This document shows, piece by piece, positions 59,488 to 64,000 of a DNA stretch of 64,000 bases. The stretch comes from Bugula neritina. Lineage: Eukaryota > Bryozoa > Gymnolaemata > Cheilostomatida > Bugulidae. How positions within the stretch are numbered: position 1 is the first letter of the stretch; each line of letters opens with the position of its first letter. Below the pieces are notes generated by a model. The model made no database searches. It saw nothing but the letters and a program-made list of their open reading frames with translations, and was not told where the DNA came from. The position numbers were made by a program, and so were the translations under genes. Location of the stretch: contig OZ037773.1 in NCBI GenBank assembly GCA_964035545.1, positions 1 to 64,000 on the forward strand, read 5' to 3'.

Positions 59488-59802
59488 TGTTATAATTTCC
59501 ACAATTATAATAAGTATGGGGATTCGTGTATACTATAGTTATCCACGTTGCATTGCCAAACACCAGACGAGTAATTAAGAGAGAAGAAGATTTATTTCCC
59601 ACACTAAGTACACAAGTAAAAGTAGTATAGTTTTAGTAGCACACATATATAAAACATTTATCCTAGTACACTCAGCATCACGCTTTAACTGAATTGTATT
59701 ATGAAACTGTCCGGAAGCCTTTCTGCTTCACCGGGGGTAATCACGTACTTAGTGGGGATTGGCTAGTGAGCACGTGGCGCTTACGCTTCACTGGCCACTA
59801 CA
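59488..59802 (-). repeat. 3' LTR of element 4
   Basis: In element orientation it runs from TGTAGTGGCCAGTGAAGCG to AAATTATAACA (315 bases). Contains CTTCCGGACAG and a late AAATAAATC poly(A)-like signal, both shared in place with the solo LTR at 19585-19861. Confidence 0.85.
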
Positions 59803-59835
59803 CCGCCTCCTCCAGCAGGGAGCCTACTTCCTGCT
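59803..59835 (-). other. Polypurine tract and pre-PPT hairpin of element 4
   Basis: AGCAGGGAG (59814-59822) pairs with CTTCCTGCT (59827-59835), nine pairs with one G-U, loop CCTA. Next to it lies GGAGGAGGCGG in element orientation, then the LTR. Confidence 0.7.
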
Positions 59836-60110
59836 AAAAAAATGAGTGGGAGGGAAGCGTAAAAAAAAAACATGAATATATATATATATATAAAAAAATA
59901 CGATACCGGAATAAAAATGTACATAAGAAAAAATACTAAGATACGTGTATCTTAGTGTTTTTTCTTGTGTGTACACAATTAATATCTTTCTAATCCTATT
60001 TACAAAATACAGTTTTCACAGCCCCGGTGGAGCACCAGGATGGAGGGAGACGGAGGAAATATATCCGGAGACGAAGGTGGTGTAGGGAGAGGGGAAAGAG
60101 TGTCACACTA
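59836..60110. other. 3' untranslated region of element 4
   Basis: Low-complexity A- and TA-rich sequence, then GGAGG-rich sequence. A GATACGTGTATCTTAG-like stretch near 59937-59956 can fold locally. No coding recognised. Confidence 0.5.
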
Positions 60111-60554
60111 ATCCTTAGTGGCACGTTTCAGCCGATTTATAGACTCCTGGAGGGACTTCAACTCGCTGCTTTTACTCTGAGAGCCAACAGATGCACTTCC
60201 CTCTCGAGCTCGTTGGTCCTTACTTCGACTTCCCGCAGGTTACGGGCCAGTGGAGAGGAACGGGAGGGGAACTGATGAGGTCGATGTCTCCGGATCTTTA
60301 CAACATAATTCTAGTGACAATCGACTGTTACTAGTCTGAGAGTCACAACTTTTATAAGGCACTCCAGAGACCAGTTGATTACGTGTAGACTGACCAAGAA
60401 TGACAGTGTCTAGCTCGAGATCTAACAGATCGTCGGCCATTACTGCGTCCTCATCGTCATTCACGTTAAACGTGGTCCCCAGTAACTCTGATTCAATCCG
60501 ACTGATTAGTTCAGAATTAACTGGCATCGGGCCTGTTTCCATAGATAGTAACAC
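60111..60554 (-). pseudogene. ORF3 remnant of element 4: acidic module joined to coiled-coil end, zinc fingers deleted
   Basis: 60554-60240 encodes the acidic module (SRIESELLGT, then MADDLLDLELDTVILGQST), matching 16336-16656. Next to it, in another frame, come ARNLREVEVRTNELEREV and, after a further frame change, SELKSLQESINRLKRATKD with a stop near 60111: the coiled-coil end of ORF3 (element 1 has ARNLREAEERIRKLEKEV). The finger region is missing, so an internal deletion of roughly 500 bases has occurred. Confidence 0.65.
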
Positions 60555-60573
60555 AAGACTTATACAGGCTTAC

Positions 60574-60598
60574 CTGTGAACTTGGTATTGATCGACAT
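60574..60598 (-). other. Candidate 25-nt leader mini-exon for ORF3 (element 4)
   Basis: ATG at 60598, eight codons plus one base (MSINTKFT), ending ACAG before GTAAGC. Closely similar to the element 1 mini-exon (TGAGTATG context, TTC then TCAG). Confidence 0.45.
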
Positions 60599-60707
60599 AC
60601 TCAACGTTCAGTAGTGGTAGTTGTGAGCTTAAGAGGTAGTTGTGAAATACGTCTGCCCTTGGCGATGTCAGCGTAGGAAAAGGCCGGGCAGCGTGTTTGC
60701 TCTTTGC

Positions 60708-63700
60708 TCAGAGCGCATCAATTCCTCCCACTACTCCGCCCTCGCAAAAGTTGATATTTGCGTGGGGCTCACAACTCTTACATTTGCCCGATAATTCTCT
60801 CGTACGGTTTCCCCCTAGACTTTCATACGCGCCGCTTTGGACGCAGTCACATACAAAATCTTTTAAATATGATGGGGGTTGCCTCGTACGTTGTCCCCGC
60901 TCTAGGGAAGGTGACGCACTCACCGGTGGACTAGTGGGTACCACTGGCGGTGCTTCTGGTTCACTGGTAGTGATTACTTCTTCCCGTTCTCCTGATGGAG
61001 CCCCTCCCTCCGTGGGGGTTTGCACTTCTGGAACCGGCTCGGTTTCCGGAAGTGATGGTATCAGATTTGGTATAGGAGGCGGCGGACGCACCTCTGTGGG
61101 TAGGAGCGGACGCTCGTCTCGTACCAAGTCCTCTTCCAGCGGAATGACCACTTCATACTCATGTCCATACCGCCGTCACCCACGCGTTGTCGTCTGCCTC
61201 CTGGGCTCCAACAAAGGGGGGGGGCTTCGCCCACTGTGTCTGTGCTAGCCCATTACGGCTTCAAGCAAGCCTCAATTTGGATGGACATCTGTCCTGAGCG
61301 CTGGATCTTGTAGGTATGGTTGGGCATAGCCTCGACTATCACCTAGGGTCCCACGAACTTAGGCTGTAACTTAGCCGCCTGCCCGCGACGCCTACGATAA
61401 TTGACCATCCACACCCAATCTCCTGTCTGATAGAGGGGTGGTTCCTTGGAATCCTCGCGCCGCACCTGCCACTGCTTCTCCCGCAGCATTTCGTGTGCGA
61501 CCCTCATCCGTTCCACTAGTTCGCTGGCATACTCGTAAATCGAGCTGTCTTGCTCTGGAATGTGGTAGGTAAGATGGTCAGGAACCCGGGTCTCTTTCCC
61601 GAGCCTCAGGAGGTTTGGGGTCTTACCAGTACTGGTGTGCGGGGTGCTACGGTATGCGCGCATGACTTGTGGCAATACCGTATCCCATTCCTCTTGACTG
61701 CGTCCGAGTAGTAGACTCCGGAGCGCATCACCTAGCATCCGGTTATTGCGCTCCACCACCCCGTTGCCTTGGGGCTGGTAAGGAGTGGTCCTGCTCTGAT
61801 TTACTCCCAGGAGGCAGCAAAGGTCGCTCATCAGTTGAGACTGAAATTGAGCGCCTTGGTCAGAGTGTATCTGCTCGGGGAGGCCAAAGTAGCAGAATAC
61901 ATGTTTGTCTAGCACCCTGGCCACTGTCGGGGCTGACGCACCTGGAATAGCCAGAGCGTCTGCCCACCTGGTAAAGTGGTTGGTTAATACTAAGATCCAA
62001 CTATTGCCTCTGGGGGTTGGGAGCATGGGTTCGACCAGGTCGACAGCTACTACTTGCCACGGCCTTCCAGCATATAACCTTCGCCGTCCCGCTTCACCAG
62101 GGAGACGGCCATGCTTGCTGGCCTGGCAGATTTCACACTGTTTTACTCTGAGTCGAACATCCCGCCCCATCTTGGGCCAATACCACCGGAGTTGCAATTT
62201 GGAGATCACTCTTTTGACTCCTGCGTGAGCCTGCTTGTGAGTGTCCCAAATTAACTCACGGCGTATGGCAGTGGGACAGACCACCCTCTTCCTCTTCTCT
62301 GCCTTAGCTGTTCCTTGCTGAGTCGTCGCCCTTCCTTTTTGGCCCGATATACGTCTGCCAACACTCCAGGCAGGTTTTCCTGAAGCCTCTTCAGTTGCCG
62401 GACGTTATCGGCCAAAGCAGGGTTGGCGTGGAGGTTCTGTATAACCTCCGAGGGTTCGTCAACTGTCTGTTGGAGTTGACCCTGGTCCCAGTCAAACCGT
62501 GCTCCGTGGTGAGCCAGTGTCTCTAACTCATATCGTGGGGGACCTCCATCCCTCTTTTTGATGTTGAGATACTGTTTACAACCCCCGCCAGGTCGTCGGC
62601 TCAAGCCATTCGCATTGCTGTGCCTCTTACCCAGTCGATGTTCGATCGGGTAAGAAAACTCGGCTAGAATTTAGAGCCACCGGGTGACCTGACTAGACGG
62701 TTCTGCTCTCTTGCACAACCAAATCAAGAAGGCATGATCCGTACGCAGCCGGAACTTCCTGCCATACAGATAGGGTCGGAAGTGCTTCACTGACTTGATT
62801 ACTGCCAGCAACTCCTTGCCGGTAGTGCAGTAAATTCGTTCAGTGTGTGAGAGAGACATGCTGTAGTAAGCTACTACTACTTCCCGGCCTTCCTGCACCT
62901 GCGACAGCACAACGCCAACATTCTAGTCACTGGCGTCTGTGTCGAGGATGTACTCCAGAGTAGGATCTAGTTAGACCAAGATGGGTGCCGCCAGTCGGCA
63001 ACCCTTGAGGCGGTCAAACCTCCACTGCCACGTCACTTCCTTTGCGGTGAGCCGGTTTAACGGCTGCGCTATCCCCGCAAAGTCTGGTATGTATTGCCTG
63101 TAATACTCTGCCAGACCCAGAAAAGCCTGGAGTCCGGTCAAGTCTTGGGGGGTGACCCAGTCTTCTATTGCCCGTACCTTTTCGAAATCTGTGGCCACGC
63201 CGTTTCGACCGACAACGTGCCCCAAATACTTGACCTCCGGCTGCAATAGGTTTTAGCTTCAAACCGGCACCTCTGAGTTTTTCGAAAACTTCTCTCAGAC
63301 GACTGACGTGTGTCTTGAAGTCTGGGGAGATCACGATGACGCCATCGAGGTAGATCAGCAGTGTCTTCCAATGGAGCCCGCTGAGGACTTGTTCCATCAG
63401 CCTCTGGAAGGTGGCTGGGGCGGAGGTCAGTCAAAACGGCAGTACCTTCCACTTCTACAATCCGTCCCATATTAAAAAACGCCGCCTTCTCCTGGGCGTC
63501 GGGACTCAGAGGGACCTGCCAGTAACCGCTCAATAAGTCTAACGTACTGAAGTACTTGCTGTCGGCTAGGGCCTCCAAGGAATCGTCAATACGAGGTAGA
63601 GGGTAGGCGTCCTGTATGGTCACGCTATTGAGCTTGCGGTAGTCCACACAGAACCGCCATCTTCCGTCTTTCTTCCGGACCAAGACGACCAGCGGGCTCC

Positions 63701-63962
63701 ATGCACTATGGGCTGGCTCTATGAGGCCTCGTTCCAGAGGATCCTGGAGCTGTCGGCTGACCTTCTTTTCCGGTCCCAACCTGCGTGTGGGTTGCCAAAT
63801 AGGGACTGTACCTGCAGTCAGCGGTATCTCGTGTCTGACAGCTCTAGTCAGTTCCACGTCATTGTCTCCGCTGCTGAACACATCACCGTAGTCGCGCAGC
63901 AACTTCGCCATGGCCTGGCATTCCTCGTTGCTTGCACAGCCACCACAGGCCGTCTCATACAA
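60708..63962 (-). pseudogene. pol of element 4, decayed
   Basis: Pieces in order from the high end: reverse transcriptase (63962-63165, then other frames; YLDD is changed to YLDG at about 63339), thumb (63246-62971), RNase H (62910-62671, RTDHAFL), linker (62604-62251), integrase (62284-61343, with HHCC, DLVEP in place of DLVGP, SDQGAQ and VERNN) and Pro-rich tail (61151-60708) that reads straight into LKDFVCD. Several stops and frame changes separate them. The intact reading of the tail shows that the frame changes at the same place in elements 1 and 3 are mutations. Confidence 0.88.
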
Positions 63963-64000
63963 CTCCTTGATGTGTGATGAAACAGTCCCCCGCCCTTTTT

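Larger units (their letters stand above)
59488..64000 (-). mobile_element. Ty3/gypsy element 4, 3' half, decayed, cut by the window edge
   Basis: Minus strand. It contains the 3' LTR, polypurine tract, ORF3 remnants, mini-exon, integrase, RNase H and reverse transcriptase regions; the 5' part lies beyond 64000. Its LTR family matches the solo LTR at 19585. It inserted 14 bases from the site of element 3, in the same R repeat. Confidence 0.9.

Overview
This is a window of animal nuclear DNA, not bacterial or viral. It is AT-rich, holds spliced genes with GT-AG introns, and most of it is repeats. An immunoglobulin-type surface protein whose introns are all phase 1, tRNA-derived SINEs, a LINE relic, a hAT-type MITE and several Ty3/gypsy LTR retrotransposons point to an invertebrate metazoan. 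A sponge or similar early-branching animal is my guess, but nothing here proves it.

Layout. 1-4.6 kb: two arrays of a degenerate 10-bp repeat, with an orientation switch near 3.41 kb. 4.6-8.4 kb: intergenic DNA with two decayed relics (an Ig-like fold and a Cys-rich protein). 8.4-18.2 kb: a duplicated copy of the 5' part of the Ig gene, interrupted by gypsy element 1 (10476-18083). 18.4-19.0 kb: a fibre-like repeat ORF relic. 19.2-21.2 kb: a composite dispersed repeat (family R, with SINE-1) carrying a solo LTR. 22.1-22.7 kb: LINE relic. 23.6-31.8 kb: gag-protease of a second gypsy family fused to gypsy element 2. 31.8-37.3 kb: the intact Ig-domain gene (six exons). 39.6-47 kb: SINE-2, a duplicated segment with coding exons of an unrecognised minus-strand gene, a second R copy, a long hairpin and promoter-like stretches. 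47-52 kb: microsatellites and a third R copy split by a 2-kb fold-back element. 52-64 kb: gypsy elements 3 (complete, identical LTRs) and 4 (3' half), both on the minus strand and 14 bp apart, inserted into that same R copy.

The most notable content is the gypsy group represented by elements 1-4. Besides gag and pol they carry a third ORF encoding a two-finger zinc-binding domain followed by an Arg/Pro-rich region and a coiled coil. Elements 2 and 3 show a gag-pol -1 frameshift signal (slippery heptamer, 5-6 nt spacer, GC-rich hairpin) just after the zinc knuckle. Elements 1, 3 and 4 have a 25-nt ATG mini-exon with a phase-1 splice donor just after pol. All four have a small hairpin directly before the polypurine tract, kept by compensatory changes. 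The window also contains its own empty sites for several insertions, so target-site duplications can be read directly.

All statements rest on reading the sequence; no search or alignment program was run. Base counts by eye may be off by one or two.
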